From Streblospio benedicti (taxonomy: Eukaryota; Annelida; Polychaeta; Spionida; Spionidae): a stretch of 64,000 nt of DNA. Below, piece by piece: positions 52,534-63,813 of the stretch. A program made the position numbers and the translations under genes. The notes below the pieces were generated by a model, which worked only from the letters and a program-made list of their open reading frames with translations, searched no databases and was not told where the DNA came from. Every line of letters begins with the position of its first letter. Position 1 is the first letter of the stretch. The stretch is from assembly GCA_019095985.1 (NCBI GenBank), contig CM032660.1:60554092-60618091 (forward strand), written 5' to 3'.

Positions 52534-54188
52534 TTAATGCATGCCGAAAAATGAGCCTAAAACATAGCTTCTTCTAACTCTCGTGAACTATCAAAGCGTT
52601 TGTCACATGCATCATACAAGGCCACGTGGTGACTCAAAATCGCCAACTCCATTCATTAGTCTTCACAATATTTCGATATAACCACTTTTTGTAGCAAATA
52701 ACATAATTAATTTAAAGAAGACATACTTATAGGCGAAACACCCATTTTCGAACCCTACTTTGCCCCCTCAAAATATAATAATATTTAGTTGTAAACTCCC
52801 ATCGGTCTTAGTATCAAACAATCGGCCGTCCATTTTGCTATCTGTTTATAAACATCTCATTAGCATGCGGTGAACCCTGACCTCTCAAAAATAATTTATT
52901 CCTTCATTATATTTCGTGTGTTTACGCCCATTTCTGAGGCTGTAGCCTCTGCCAACAGCGTTTAACAAGCATAGCAGCATTGCAAAACACGCATGCTGGG
53001 GCAAGGCTACTGTTTCAGCCAATCACAAGCGTTTCCGAGGACAAAATTGACAGGTAACATGGTGGTAAGCATAGACTGAAAATATTTCTCTGTAAAATGC
53101 CGATTTTAACAATAATGATGAAATGGAAGCATTTATAAAATCCACCACTGTTTGGCGGATACGATGTCGAAGCATCGTCATCTTTCTCTGGCGCATGTCT
53201 AGCCTGTGCATTACGTCACAGCGGGAGATTTGAAACAACGTCAAGTGCGACACGAAAAATTAGCAAGCCGGTAAGAACCATCAAGAAAATCCTTAGTTTT
53301 GTGAATTAAAATTGGTTCTGATAATAATTTCTTTCATTCCATAACGTCTAGCATGCCTTTCTGCGTTGATGGATAGGTTACATGTCACAAAACGCCTTGG
53401 TTTCATGCCATAACATCGGATCACCTCGGGCTGTCAAATGACACTGTTTTGAATCGAGAGATAAAACATCGGATGGCTTCGATGGCCATTTCATTAAAAA
53501 TGCAAAATATTATGAGCTCGAAGTGTGAAAATAAGAATCTGCATCGCATTTCATATCTCCTGTGTAAATATAATACTATTTGGACTTACATAGGCGATTA
53601 CAAAACCCACACGCCAGGCTTCATCACAAACAAACTGCAAGAGCTCAACCTACCCAGCCTCGAAGAAAGACGAAAAAATACCAGACTCGTAATGCTCTAT
53701 AAGATCCGGAAAAACCTGCTTCCCTCTCTCACACCAGACAAGTTCCTAACACCTGTACGTGAAGGCCGCCGTTCTATCCGACAACCCAGAAGATATGAAG
53801 GGCACGTCACCGCGGAACCAAACAAGAGGTCTATCAGTATGAACAGCCAGTGTTATGTAGTCCCCCAAGCAAAACGCCACAACACATGGGGTCATTCTTC
53901 GTAAAAACTCCCTTAGAGTGGAACCATTTGGTGGAAAACCGTCACCGCAGGTACTGTTGAGGAGTTTGCTCATCTCCTCACCTCTCGGATCATTAATTTC
54001 ATGCGCTCTCCCCCGTTCTTAACAGTGGTAACTGTTCCTGCCACGTATAAATCAAGAACAAGAAGAACAAGGACTCTTCAGTAAACCTGCAGAATTCGCA
54101 GTATCTGCGACAATAAAATCTTAAAATCAATGACTTTGTGTAATGTGAATGTACGTCACACGTCCAAAATACGGCGACCGTCAAAGAG
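51346..54188. mobile_element. TTAA-flanked giant palindrome (piggyBac-like ends)
   Basis: Two ~1.16-kb arms face each other: 51346-52503 and 52534-54188, the right arm lengthened by a LINE insertion at 53587-54070. The outer ends are CCCTTTGACGCCGTATTTTT and its diverged complement (AAAATACGGCGACCGTC...), with TTAA on both sides (51342-51345, 54189-54192). Arms match over most of their length, for example the block around GCCAACAGCGTTTAACAAGC, at roughly 85-90% by eye. TTAA duplication plus CCCTTTG ends suggests a piggyBac-type non-autonomous element. The 30-base centre is an inverted copy of the sequence just outside the left end. No transposase recognised. It lies in the last intron of the NUP205-like fragment. 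Confidence 0.7.
53587..54070 (+). mobile_element. LINE 3'-end insertion in the palindrome's right arm
   Basis: Encodes a C-terminal reverse-transcriptase tail (LQELNLPSLEERRKNTRLVM, LYKIRKNLLPSLTPDKFLTP), the LP.L..RR...RL.MLYKI pattern found at the end of CR1/Jockey-like LINEs. The 3' end has AAGAAC-type repeats, and GGACT occurs at both borders (53582-53586, 54071-54075). The left arm lacks this segment, so it was inserted after the palindrome formed. Confidence 0.65.
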
Positions 54189-54319
54189 TTAAGACAATTA
54201 GCCTGATTTGAGAAAATAATTAGTACATTTTAATTTTAATTTTTTTTCTGAAACACTGATGCTAAAATCTATAAAGAAATATGAAAATTAACATCTGATC
54301 GTTGGTATTTCTTTGGTAG

Positions 54320-54444
54320 GTTATGCTACAAGTCTCATAGCATCCCTGCTTGACATCATGATGCGATGCGATGGTGGTGCTGAACTCAGAGTCTTCTCAT
54401 GTCCAAGCACCTCCGCCCTACTGTCAGCGTTACGAAAAACGTAA
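54320..54444 (+). CDS. NUP205: NUP205-like terminal exon candidate
   Basis: After acceptor TTTGGTAG it can read YATSLIASLLDIMM and LRVFSCPSTSALLSALRKT, weakly like human GYLKVLVDSLVED..LQSLL, then stops. AATAAA overlaps the stop (54443-54448). The match is weak and the splice phase is doubtful. Confidence 0.4.
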
Positions 54445-54959
54445 TAAAGAAGACATCATTGCAGCACATGTCTCTAGATTCAGAGACTATGAATGAGATG
54501 TAGATTGTAGCACCTGTTACTTATTATTCAAATGTATTAGTTATTGATTTTGCTAATGTGTCTTATGTGTAGCACTATGCAATTCTATCCATCTGCATAG
54601 TTTCATATTACTGCTTCACATAACTATTTTATGTTGAGCATCATTTTAGTGCATGAAAACAAAATAACCCAGCAAGTGGTTAGATTTTATTATTTCTGAT
54701 AAAATTTTGTGTATATATGTAATCATCGGCTGCTGGTCACCAAAGTGGTGTTTTATTATGCTATGTTAGTGACTGTGTGAAATGGAATAAAATGTAATGT
54801 TTATTTGTTAAATGGACAAAATTATTTTTCTATGTTTGATTTAACTATAAATGATTCGAATACGGAAGACAAATAAAGTGTAGTTTGTAGAATACATTTG
54901 AATAACTATTGAGACTTATTTTCATGATGTCATCCAGTCAATGTTTTGCATTTCAATTT

Positions 54960-55165
54960 GTCACTTGATTTTAACTTTTATTGAATCAATCAAATCAAAT
55001 CCTAAATTTATTTTAAACAGGCCCTAATTATTCCTCATTCAGAGGGTGTGGCCTGGCTTTCCAGTCTGTATCTCAACCATCCCCTCCAAGCCTTTCGGTC
55101 ATTTGGATCTACCAAACTCATGCCCAAACTTGCACGATCTTTCTGCAAGACCGAATCCTTGTTAT
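54960..55165 (-). mobile_element. LINE 3'-end fragment
   Basis: The minus strand encodes DRASLGMSLVDPNDRKAWRG and WLRYRLESQATPSE before a stop at 55035-55037. This is the D..RW/AWR......R.ES.A.. ending typical of LINE ORF2 proteins. An A/T-rich tail follows. Confidence 0.55.
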
Positions 55166-55691
55166 AAATGTCTATTTTCTACTCATGTACATGCTTGACA
55201 AACAGTCCTGATTTTCAAAATGCGTAATGTTGACAAATTTGGCAGAGATTATAATTACATTAATGTATTCCTAATTGTCAATTTGTGCTGAACAAATTAC
55301 GGAGATATACAAAAAACAGCATAGAAAAGAATTTTTAATGTGTTTTGGATATCTCGTCAGATTTTCCATTTTATTGGTGGATTTTGTTTTAACAAATGTA
55401 GTGAAATAAATCCACAATTATAGCTATTTTACAAAACAAAGATCCATTTCAATAACAAAATAAATTTATTACTATAAACTATTATATAAATATAACACTA
55501 CACACAACATATTTTTATTAATTTACCAACCATTACCCATTAAGATTTTTTTAAACTTCTGTATAAATTCACTTTTGCAAATCTCACTTCAGAACAAATA
55601 AATCTGTAACATCTTGAAATTCAATGAATCCATTTGTATTTTCAGTTTACAATAACATATCGCATATTAATTGTCAACAAATCATGCCTTT

Positions 55692-56454
55692 CTATCTATC
55701 TATCTATCTATCGACGAGCTAGGTCCACCCAGCACGGGAACTCCGGATTACAGCCCTCCACTCATCCTTGTCCATCATGAGCGTCTTGATTTCTGTGGTA
55801 CTGGTGAGCCCAGTGTCCCTCTTCAGCGTGTCAATGTACGTTGCTTGAGGTCTTCCCCTGGACTTCTTTCCATGCGTTGGTTCCCACAGAATCATCTCGC
55901 TGGCGGTGAGCTCTGGGTGTCTCACGCAATGTCCAGCTAGTCTCATTCGTCTCTGCCTGATGGTGTCCGACAGTCGTGGAAGATAACCATATAGGTCAGG
56001 GCTTCTCACATGGTCTACCCATGAAACATTGAGGGCGGCTCTCAGCATACGGGTGTATACCCCGTCCAGCGCTTTCTCATCTTTGGCAGTGAGGGTCCAG
56101 GCTTCACATCCATAAAGCAGCACACTTTCCACAGTGGTGACAAACAGTCTTCGCTTGAGGTTGTCATTCATCCCTGACTTCCACACTCTGTTCATGCTGT
56201 GCAGTGCAGACCATGCATGGGCTCTCCTGATCCTGAAATCGTTCTGAGTTGAGGCTATCCAGGCACCCAGGTAGTTGAAGTCTTTGACAACTTCTAGAAC
56301 AGTTCCGTCAAGGGTTCTGATCTCTGGGTTCTCCACATTTTCAGCCATGACCTTAGTCTTCCTGGTATTCATGCCAAGACCAATTTTCAGACACTGGCGT
56401 TCAACTTCTACCAGCAGTTCACAGGCTTTCTGGAATTATGAATTGCAGTCAAAC
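55692..56454 (-). mobile_element. 5'-truncated LINE with target-site duplication
   Basis: The minus strand encodes the C-terminal part of a non-LTR reverse transcriptase (VKDFNYLGAWIAS, LYGCEAWTL, MRLAGHCVRHPEL, KSRGRPQATYIDTLKRD). The 3' end is a GATA repeat (55691-55711). ATCATGCCTTT flanks the insert at 55681-55691 and 56455-56465, an 11-bp target duplication, so its full length is ~760 bp. The frame is open over 217 codons, suggesting a fairly young insertion; the first ~20 codons upstream are also in frame to a stop near the 5' junction. Clade not determined. Confidence 0.8.
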
Positions 56455-56600
56455 ATCATGCCTTTAGGTTAACTAATTTGTAACATGGTAAGAGAAAAAT
56501 AGATGACCACCCATTTAAAATTCTACATATTTCTTTTCCCAGGAATCTAAATACAATTCAAGACATTTTTTTTAATATCATTTTGGTCAGTCATGAAAAT

Positions 56601-56813
56601 TCATGGTACTGATCTGAACAACACTCTGTTTTTGAGTGCTCTCCATCGCTGAACAGCAGCATCAAAATCAAATTTTGACAGGTCACCCCCCTCTATCATG
56701 ACCCTCATCAACATATCTGTATGCTCTGAAGAGAGCCTATTCCGGAGTGGTGACATGATATGATTTTGAGAGCTGAAAACTCTCTCACAGTCATAATACT
56801 CTAGACTCTGCAA
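56601..56813 (-). mobile_element. hAT transposase dimerisation-domain remnant
   Basis: Encodes YYDCERVFSSQNHIMSPLRN, RLSSEHTDMLMRVMIEGGDL and FDFDAAVQRW, the CER.FS.QN.I....RNRLS.E..D.LM.I pattern of the C-terminal dimerisation domain of hAT transposases and their ZNF862-like domesticated relatives. Upstream catalytic parts are not seen, so this is a remnant. Confidence 0.65.
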
Positions 56814-56819
56814 GTGTTT

Positions 56820-58240
56820 AGACTTTTCTTAGAATTCTTGTACTTGTAATGATCTCTCTACAGAGCCCTTCATACTTCCATCAAGGCTTGTGAATGTCAG
56901 TAAATTTCTGTAAGAGAGACCACAAATAATGCAAAGTGCAACGTCATTGGCTTAAGGCTGAATATTTCGGCCAATCAAATGCGAGTTTGTAGACGCGAGT
57001 TAGTAAACAAATATGGCGGACTTCAACCATGCTTGCATTATTATGTGGAGAAAACATTTAAATCTTTCAAAATATGCTGCCAAAGTAGCAAGAAATGTGA
57101 TTGCACCAAAATGACACAATTTAGCTAAACTAGTTGCGTCATTTTGAGAGGTAATGCGCCAATGGCAAGTCATCAATTTAGGTAGCAAGGAAAACAGAAA
57201 TTGTTCACAGCTACTAAAATCTGTTTCATGCTAAGCGCTGTAATTATGTTCCCACTTAGTCCTATTTAGACTGATGAGAACTTTCCGATTTCCGATGCAT
57301 TTATAAAATACCAACAGTTTTTTACTGGAATGACTATAAATCACTTCTATTTTTTCAAATGTGCAGTTTTACTATCATATCAATTTCCATTCAACCATAT
57401 TCAAAATATTTCCTAGTGCTGGGATGAAGCATGGCCTGAGTGACAAAGACAGCATTTACAACGACTTGTGCTCGTCCTTCAAAAGCAGGGATTTGTCATT
57501 TCCTCCAGAAGAAAATGGAGCCTACTTTATTCAAGTTTGTATATTATGATATTGAACTTACTCTGTTACTTGCATAGTTAAGTCCAAGAAATGGGGTCGG
57601 GGTGACTTTCGTCTCTTCTATTACTTACTGTTGGTGAGCATTTTGGTATATTTCATTTGAACCGTGGCTGGATAGTAAAGTTAAGAAAAGCATTTTATTA
57701 AATAATTTTCGTGTTCGAACGCACCTGCCAGGAAAACACTCGGTCTGACAAGATACGATCACGTGACCGAGTATGACGTCGTAGTTTGTAAACAATGGAA
57801 TCTCCCGTAATAAAAGCTCCAATTTCTGATTCGATCTGTGGGTTAATTAGGAGCTTTGAAGTAACTTTTACTATTCCAACACTTCATGTATGTCTTTATT
57901 CGTCGATTGATATGACTCACGGAAGATGTAATCCCGCTTTCATTTTATATAAATACCTTGAAACGACCTGGAATTTAACTTTCACCAACTGCTGGGAACC
58001 ATGGGAAGGACAACCTAATGTAAAAGTCAGACCTGTGAATCTCGAAGGTAAACTGAAAAATTCAGATGTTGTTTTGCAAATTCTAATTAGTTAGACGGTC
58101 TCTGAAAAACTTATTTAAAAATTAAAATAGAAATAAAAGAATTCATTATAAAACAATAAAATCTGTGTACATGTATCAAGATTGAATATTTTTACATAAT
58201 TATCTATCTTACTTTTTTATAGTAGGAGGAAAAAAACTAC
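56820..58240. other. Region upstream of NRDE2 N-terminal exons
   Basis: Holds an open frame at 57424-57547 (MKHGLSDKDSIYNDLCSSFK, RDLSFPPEENG) with coding-like codons and an acceptor-like TTTCCTAG before it, and another at 57795-58094 beginning MESPVIKAPISDS after a CRE-like TGACGTCG (57774-57781). I recognise neither. Either could be a 5' exon of NRDE2 or of a neighbouring gene, but no NRDE2-like N-terminus (human MALFPAF...) was found. Confidence 0.35.
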
Positions 58241-58244
58241 TCAG

Positions 58245-58480
58245 ATGCTCCTCTTTACGTCTAGAAGCGACATTTCGGCGGATGTTCCACCTGCATCAGG
58301 CTTCGATGGCAAAGTGCGACGAATGTTGTTGTTTTGCACTCTGCTTTCGAGTCACGTGATGGGTGGAATTCCCAGTCACGTGAAGAAGTCTTGTCAGAAC
58401 TGGGGGGACCGCCTTGCCTTGCCATCGAAGCCTGATGCAGGTGGAACGTCCTCCGAAACGATATGTAAAATCTTTGTTCA
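58245..58480. mobile_element. Penelope-like terminal hairpin
   Basis: Inverted repeat with ~43-base arms (58266-58310 and 58419-58460) around a ~108-base loop. Arms contain TTCCACCTGCATCAGG and its complement; the loop contains TCACGTGATGGGT, GAATTCCCAGTCAC and TCAGAACTGGGGG, all shared with the Penelope-like fragment at 18655-19285. The right arm carries CTGATGC, stem, GAAAC (58432-58459). Confidence 0.55.
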
Positions 58481-58956
58481 AGGCATTTTTGTAAACAAAG
58501 AAGATGCTTGGTTTCGAAATCAAAAGGAAGACAATAATAAAGAATACGCTAATTAAAATTAAATTGCATGTATCTCAAGTTTAATCATTCAGTAATTCAT
58601 TATTATGATGAAATTGTTATGATAGAATCATTAAATCCGATAGTATGGCTTTTCTATTCGAAGAATCCCTTTTAAATCACTGACTATCAATAATAGCTAG
58701 CTTGGATGCCCAGATAACACTGAACATGTACGTAGGCTACCAAACCAAAAAATTTTCAGTCTTATTTTCAAACAATTTGACCCTATTTTCTCTTGTCTCG
58801 TTTTGGCACTGTTCAGACAATTACGCTGTACATGATTTTTGCTTCTAACTCATGAAATTGTACACTGTCTGTCATTGTATATCAGTTTGTCTACATTGTG
58901 TACACACATTTTTATATATACATTATTTTTTTGTACCTTGAAATTCATATATTTAG

Positions 58957-59028
58957 TGCCTGGCCACAATGATGTTAGGAAAGAAACCACAACAGATAGA
59001 AAATTGCACAAAAAGAAAAAACGACATG
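58957..59028 (+). CDS. NRDE2: NRDE2 N-terminal exon, basic
   Basis: Acceptor ATTTAG, donor GTATGA. Encodes PGHNDVRKETTTDRKLHKKK and KRH. Begins with two bases of a split codon, so at least one exon precedes it. Confidence 0.6.
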
Positions 59029-62000
59029 GTATGATTTTGTTGCCTTCACTTTTTATTTATATTATATTTCAACTAAAGAAAAAAAAATAGAAAGAAAATC
59101 CACTTAATAATTAGAAGAGTAGAAAAATACCATTATTATTTGGAAATGAATTTGAGAAATAAGTTGAGTGAATATTTTCATATTTCTTCTTTATTATTTT
59201 CAGCTAGATCAGATGAAAGTGATGATCACAAATCATCAGAAGAAATTTCTCAAAAATCTTACAAGAGGAAAAAGAAACACAAATATTGTAATATATTTGA
59301 AAATTCTTTATATTTAATAAGCTGACCAATACTGTGTTCCGTATTTTAACACTGTATACATTGTCATATATATCCTATATATATTTAATATAACCAAGCT
59401 GTACCTGATGATAGCTTTCGCTTGAAACACGGTGTAGCAAATTAAATTAAATACCATAAAAAATGATCTAGTTCTTTAACTTGCATATTCAATGCTCCAG
59501 CCACCTGTAGAGCACTCTTATGTATAGATTGCATCAATTTATTTATTTACTTCAAGGACTATATTTGATATTATGTATATAATATATAAAACATTTTTTT
59601 CATAATAGAATACTATCAAACGTGTAATTATGGTACTGTAAATACTTTAAATTTTATTATATATTATAAGATTCTGAGTCTGGAGACAGTGACGCTTCCT
59701 ATCATTCCTCGAAGAAAAAACATAAAAAGAAAAGCAAGCACAAGAAGGACTCGAAAAGTCATAGAAGGTAGGTTAACGGTAACTTTATAACCAGTACATG
59801 TAACTTTATGAGGGAAAAATAATCTATTTTTAGCTTTTTAATGTTAAAAACAATGAAGAACAACATGTTTTGAAATGAACTTGTTATCATCAATAGTTTT
59901 CCTATTAGAACACATTTTGTGACCACCAACCCATCGGAACAAATAGTGACTCAATATAATATTACTAAATCATCAAAAATAATCAAGAACAGCATACTTT
60001 TTAAATGAACCTTTTATCATCTATAGTTTTCCTAATATGATGCATTTTATATACAATTTGTCGGAATATATACAATGTGCATCTACAGTTGTAGTGATGT
60101 TCAATGTTTGAGCGCCAATACATGTATCTCAAAACTAAATTTTTGTAGTTAATGAATGTTTGGTACCAAATTTCTATTAAACTGAAATCAACTCTTCACA
60201 AATGTTGATATACTTGATGATATATGCTTCTAAGAAAAACCTTACTAGGGATTTTCATTTTTTTTTTATTTGTTCATGAATTATAAATGCTTTTGTATTT
60301 ATTGGGAAGAAATGTTGGGAAATTGGTGGTTTTCGAACTTCAAATGCATGTAAAATTATCAACTAAAGAGATATAAAAATTTTGAGGCAAAAAACTAATA
60401 AGAACTGAATAAATTACCATTATAAAAGTTCATTTGTAGTGTAGATCATATATTTCAATGATAAATTCATTTAAACAACTACAATAAATTAGAAATAATA
60501 TAATCACTTCCAAATTTTCATGAACAAGGCAGCTGTTAGCTGTTGAAAGTTTGCAAGTGATTATATTATTTCTAATTTATTGTAGTTGTGTAAATGAATT
60601 CATTATTGAATTGAATAGATTACCATATTTACAGTAGATCACCTGATAAAGAGAAAGAAAAAAGAAAGCATGAAGAAAAAATGCGATCAGACAGAAAAAG
60701 AAGTAGAACGCCCAGTCCTACAACAAGGTAAACTTACTACTTTATTGGCCATTTGATAATGATATACTCAGGTTCCTATAACATTCAAGTCTCATTAAGT
60801 CGGACAAAATTTATCTTATTTGAGAAATATTTACATGTGAAGAAATACACGCTGAGTTTATTAAAGTATCCGGTAAGTAGTATACTTCTTACAAAGTGAT
60901 TAAGCAACAGTGATGTCAAACGACATAAAAATCCAAATTATGCCATTCTGTGATATTTATATTGTGAGATCAATCAATCAAATTCAAAATCTATTTAGGA
61001 AAAGTCATAAATGACACTTTTTATTTAGATAGCATTTTTACTTGTACATGTATCATAAATATTCTCATTTAATAAGAATAAATAAAGAATGGATTGATCT
61101 AAAAAAAATGCAAACAACATTTCATTATAATACATATTCATGACATCCTCTATGTCGTTTTGCCATGCTGCAGATATTTGCCCAACAAGGTGTTCATTGA
61201 GGACGTTCCTGCTGGGACACCTGGCTGGAGACTGGACAGAGCCAAGGACCTCAACAACTGGGCCTACAAGAGCATCTATGTACATAACATAGCAAGGTCA
61301 GTGGTCTATTGATAAATAAGCGTTACATACAGATCGGTAACAGCAGATAATTATACTCAATATTACACCATCTACATGCAATGTATATCAAGTAAATACA
61401 GGTTGCAACAAAATGTAGTCAAATGTATGTTTCATTAAAGTTCTTTAATACTCTTTAGTCCTCAATATGATTATACATAAAAATAATCGTGAATAAGCAT
61501 GACTGCATCCTAGAGCACTATGGTCATTTTGTAATGTCATATGATCCAGTTAGTCATGACCCAGTCCGGCTTATAATAAATAAACTTTTTATTAATTAAT
61601 TAATTAATTTTAAAAGTACATGAACCGGTTCATCAAAATACCTTAGAATAAACATTCAACCAAATAAAATAATCAAACTTGCATACATTATAAGATCTAA
61701 GGTGGATTAAATTGATAGAAAATAGCCAAATATTCTGTCACCCTGTCAGTTTAGTTTGGTTGTCACGGTACAGTCGCTGTTTGTTGTTATAAAACGATGT
61801 CTGTTTTATTTATCTTGATGAGATTGATAACCACATAAACTAATAGATCTAGTCTTGTGAATTAATACTATATAAAAGAACATAAGAACGTCATGAACGT
61901 GCCACGCCACAGAGTTTCCGACGAACCGGGCCATTACTCCTGACCAGGTTGTGGCTAAGTGGATCATATACATAAATACGTAATAATCGTCATCAAGGAG

Positions 62001-63813
62001 AAAATATGCAAATTAAAGTGTATGTATAAGCGAGATAATTGTATTTCTTAAAATATATCTGCATTTTCTGTGTTATGTTGTTTTGGAAACTGTTTTCAAA
62101 CTGACAGTATTATTAAAATTTCATATTAATATCATGTCGATAGTGTCATTAAAAAAAATTTTTTTTATTTCTCTTCAAAATTTCTCAACACAGAAGAGCA
62201 TAAACTGAGTGTCGAAATGTTGAATTCTGAATAAAAAGAAGTAGATTGTGAAAAATCATAATTACAGTACTGACGAACATAAAAAGCTTCTGTAGCTTCT
62301 GCAAATTATGGCTAACTTCATAACTCACCTGAAATTACATTTATTCTGATTTTCCCCCTTGTATTACGCATTTTATGGACGTTCCCGTAGTAAAAAGAAT
62401 ATTTCTTAAAGTTCATTATCACGCCAGACATTTTGACAGATTTTCATTTCATTGGGTGTCTGTACGGCGTCCGCACTTTTTAACCAATCGGCGCCGTTAT
62501 TGTGGTGAAAAATATACGAGAACGCCCGAAGAATACCAAAAATTTATGAGCAAAACAGTATCAAAGATGGACGCCAATATGCAGAAGTATGAGAATTGAA
62601 CTTCATTTCATTCTTCAAAATAATATTTTAAAAACATGATTTCGCACTTTGTGCGCAAAAATTTCATGCTTGAAGAATATTTTACCTTAAAAGTAAAACA
62701 TTAACAAGTTCAATAAATAGCGTAATGAATTTTGATTAGACCCTTGAAAAATATCTTTTGTGTAAACCGTGCTATTTAGTTGAATAGAACTCCAAAGGAA
62801 TTTGTTTTTAATGGAAGCATAATAAATTGCTGTGACTATGACATCTTAATGTACATGTACTTTGTTTCAGATACTTCTCCAAGGCAAGCAGAAAGCTGTT
62901 GTACTGCAGTAAAGATGTGGAGGTGTTACCTCAAGCTGCTGGTGGTGGGCGGAGTCGAGGAGGAGGAGGGTTCCAGCAGCAGCGGCAGCCTGGTGGGGAG
63001 CCGGCATCGCTAGGAGCCTATTCTAGCATCAGTGAGTGTAATGATGGCCTGTTTATATTCACCTAACATACCAATGGCTGCTTATGATGGATTGAAAGAT
63101 GACTAGTCATTACGTGACAAAAAAAAAATTTTTTTTTTGAGGTGCAGGTTACGTGTACAATGTAGAATATGATGGGTAGAATTGTAACACATTTAAATTG
63201 ATAAAGTCAAAATTAAGTTTTTAAAACAAGATTTCATTTGAAGAAGAGTAGAGTTGAAAAATAAAACTATATGCTGTAAATATTGAGACTTGTAATTGAA
63301 TTTCATAATTATAATTGACCCTACCCAATTGACTTCTAATGCAAGATAGACTGACCAAGCTAATCAATTTTTGACCAATTATCTTACTTTGCTCAACAAG
63401 ACTAGGGGAGGAAAGTTCAAATAGGATTACATGCACACACAGATAAGTTATGAATAGGGAAATATTTTATGCTGTTAGTGATATGATAAGAACAGACATA
63501 ATATTACTGACACAATTACCAGATCTTCGTAACAGAAAAAATATAAGAATGCAAGAAATGATATTTTAGATAGCTTTATTGACTAAAGTAGATTGTGAAT
63601 AGTATAAAGAAGTTTAAAAGGAAATAATTCTACCAACAGATGTACATTGTAGGTGGTTTTTTATAACACTCAAATCGACTTGCTTTTCCATCAATAAGTT
63701 AATAGTCTGTTGTGTTTTGTCAGTTGCAGGCAGTAACCATGGTATTGCTGGAGAGAAGACACCGTATGATCCCCTGGGCGTGTATGATGCTGGCACGCAC
63801 AAATGGCTGCAAG
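58957..63813 (+). CDS. NRDE2: NRDE2, N-terminal part (7 exons, continues past window)
   Basis: Exons 58957-59028, 59204-59287, 59671-59767, 60635-60727, 61174-61296, 62871-63031 and 63724-63813 join in phase throughout and encode about 240 residues. The first four are Lys/Arg/Ser-rich (KLHKKKKRH, YKRKKKHKY, SSKKKHKKKSKHKKDSK, RKRSRTPSPTTR), as in vertebrate NRDE2 before its MTR4-interacting domain. The fifth has LNNWAYKSIYVHNIARY, matching human PANWEYKSLYRGDIARYKR in that domain. The last has YDPLGVYDAGTHKWLQG, matching NPLGIYDQSTTHWLQG. This is the part of NRDE2 that recruits MTR4 in the nucleus. The start codon exon is not identified; the next exon should lie beyond 64000. No lesions seen, unlike the 7-32 kb part. 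Confidence 0.88.
59204..59287 (+). CDS. NRDE2: NRDE2 N-terminal exon, Ser/Asp then Lys-rich
   Basis: Acceptor TTTTCAG, donor GTAATA; phase 1 on both sides. Encodes ARSDESDDHKSSEEISQKS then YKRKKKHKY, like the human SSDESDTNKK...RKKKK.KKKR region. Confidence 0.72.
59405..59428 (+). other. CTGATGA-stem-GAAAC motif in an intron
   Basis: CTGATGA, a 3-bp stem (AGC/GCT), then GAAAC, followed by an AATTAAATTAAAT tail (59440-59455), as at the end of a short retroelement. See the finding on the recurrent motif. Confidence 0.4.
59671..59767 (+). CDS. NRDE2: NRDE2 N-terminal exon, Lys-rich
   Basis: Acceptor TATAAG, donor GTAGGT. Encodes SESGDSDASYHSSKKKHKKK and SKHKKDSKSHRR; joins neighbours in phase 1 and 2. 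Confidence 0.75.
60457..60604. repeat. Intronic hairpin element, ~50-bp arms
   Basis: Left arm 60457-60509 and right arm 60555-60604 are near-perfect complements (CAATAAATTAGAAATAATAT and its inverse), with a loop of ~45 bases. It ends about 30 bases before the next NRDE2 exon. Confidence 0.65.
60635..60727 (+). CDS. NRDE2: NRDE2 N-terminal exon, RS/KE-rich
   Basis: Acceptor TTTACAG, donor GTAAAC; phase 2 on both sides. Encodes SRSPDKEKEKRKHEEKMRSD and RKRSRTPSPTTR. Confidence 0.78.
61174..61296 (+). CDS. NRDE2: NRDE2 exon (MTR4-interacting region)
   Basis: Acceptor GCTGCAG, donor GTCAGT. Encodes YLPNKVFIEDVPAGTPGWRL and LNNWAYKSIYVHNIAR. NW.YKS.Y...IARY is a strongly conserved NRDE2 signature. 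Confidence 0.88.
62871..63031 (+). CDS. NRDE2: NRDE2 exon
   Basis: Acceptor GTTTCAG, donor GTGAGT. Encodes YFSKASRKLLYCSKDVEVLP and a Gly/Arg/Gln-rich stretch; completes the IARY motif of the previous exon. Confidence 0.8.
63724..63813 (+). CDS. NRDE2: NRDE2 exon (DPLGVYD...WLQG)
   Basis: Acceptor TTTTGTCAG, donor GTATGC. Encodes AGSNHGIAGEKTP then YDPLGVYDAGTHKWLQ. It ends in phase 1; the following exon is outside the window. Confidence 0.88.

Larger units (their letters stand above)
49690..54444 (+). pseudogene. NUP205: NUP205-like fragment (four exons, ~200 residues)
   Basis: Exons at 49690-49951, 50725-50882, 51093-51175 and 54320-54444. The best evidence is LMETVCRDACDGGHDVRR followed by MLALAVLNAILTIDKQ, matching my recollection of human NUP205 (VVCRDACDGHEIGRMLALALLDRIVSVDKQ). 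FASSLQVVLRGLIEYLIGA also fits the segment before it. NUP205 is a ~2000-residue scaffold protein of the nuclear pore inner ring. The first three exons join in phase, but the first has an in-frame TGA (GF-stop-QLTGARTMF), the human segment between exons 1 and 2 is missing, the last junction does not keep the GY.TSLIASLL frame, and the frame soon stops. No further NUP205 is seen. Partial pseudogene, or a gene damaged by assembly. Confidence 0.65.

Noticed and set aside
53449-53904. 151-codon open frame in the TTAA palindrome as a possible transposase
   Set aside because: The recognisable part is a LINE reverse-transcriptase tail from an inserted element, not a piggyBac transposase; the rest is palindrome arm.
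62375-62599. 74-codon open frame MDVPVVKRIFLKVHYHARHF...
   Set aside because: Within an NRDE2 intron, no recognised domain and no splice context linking it to NRDE2.
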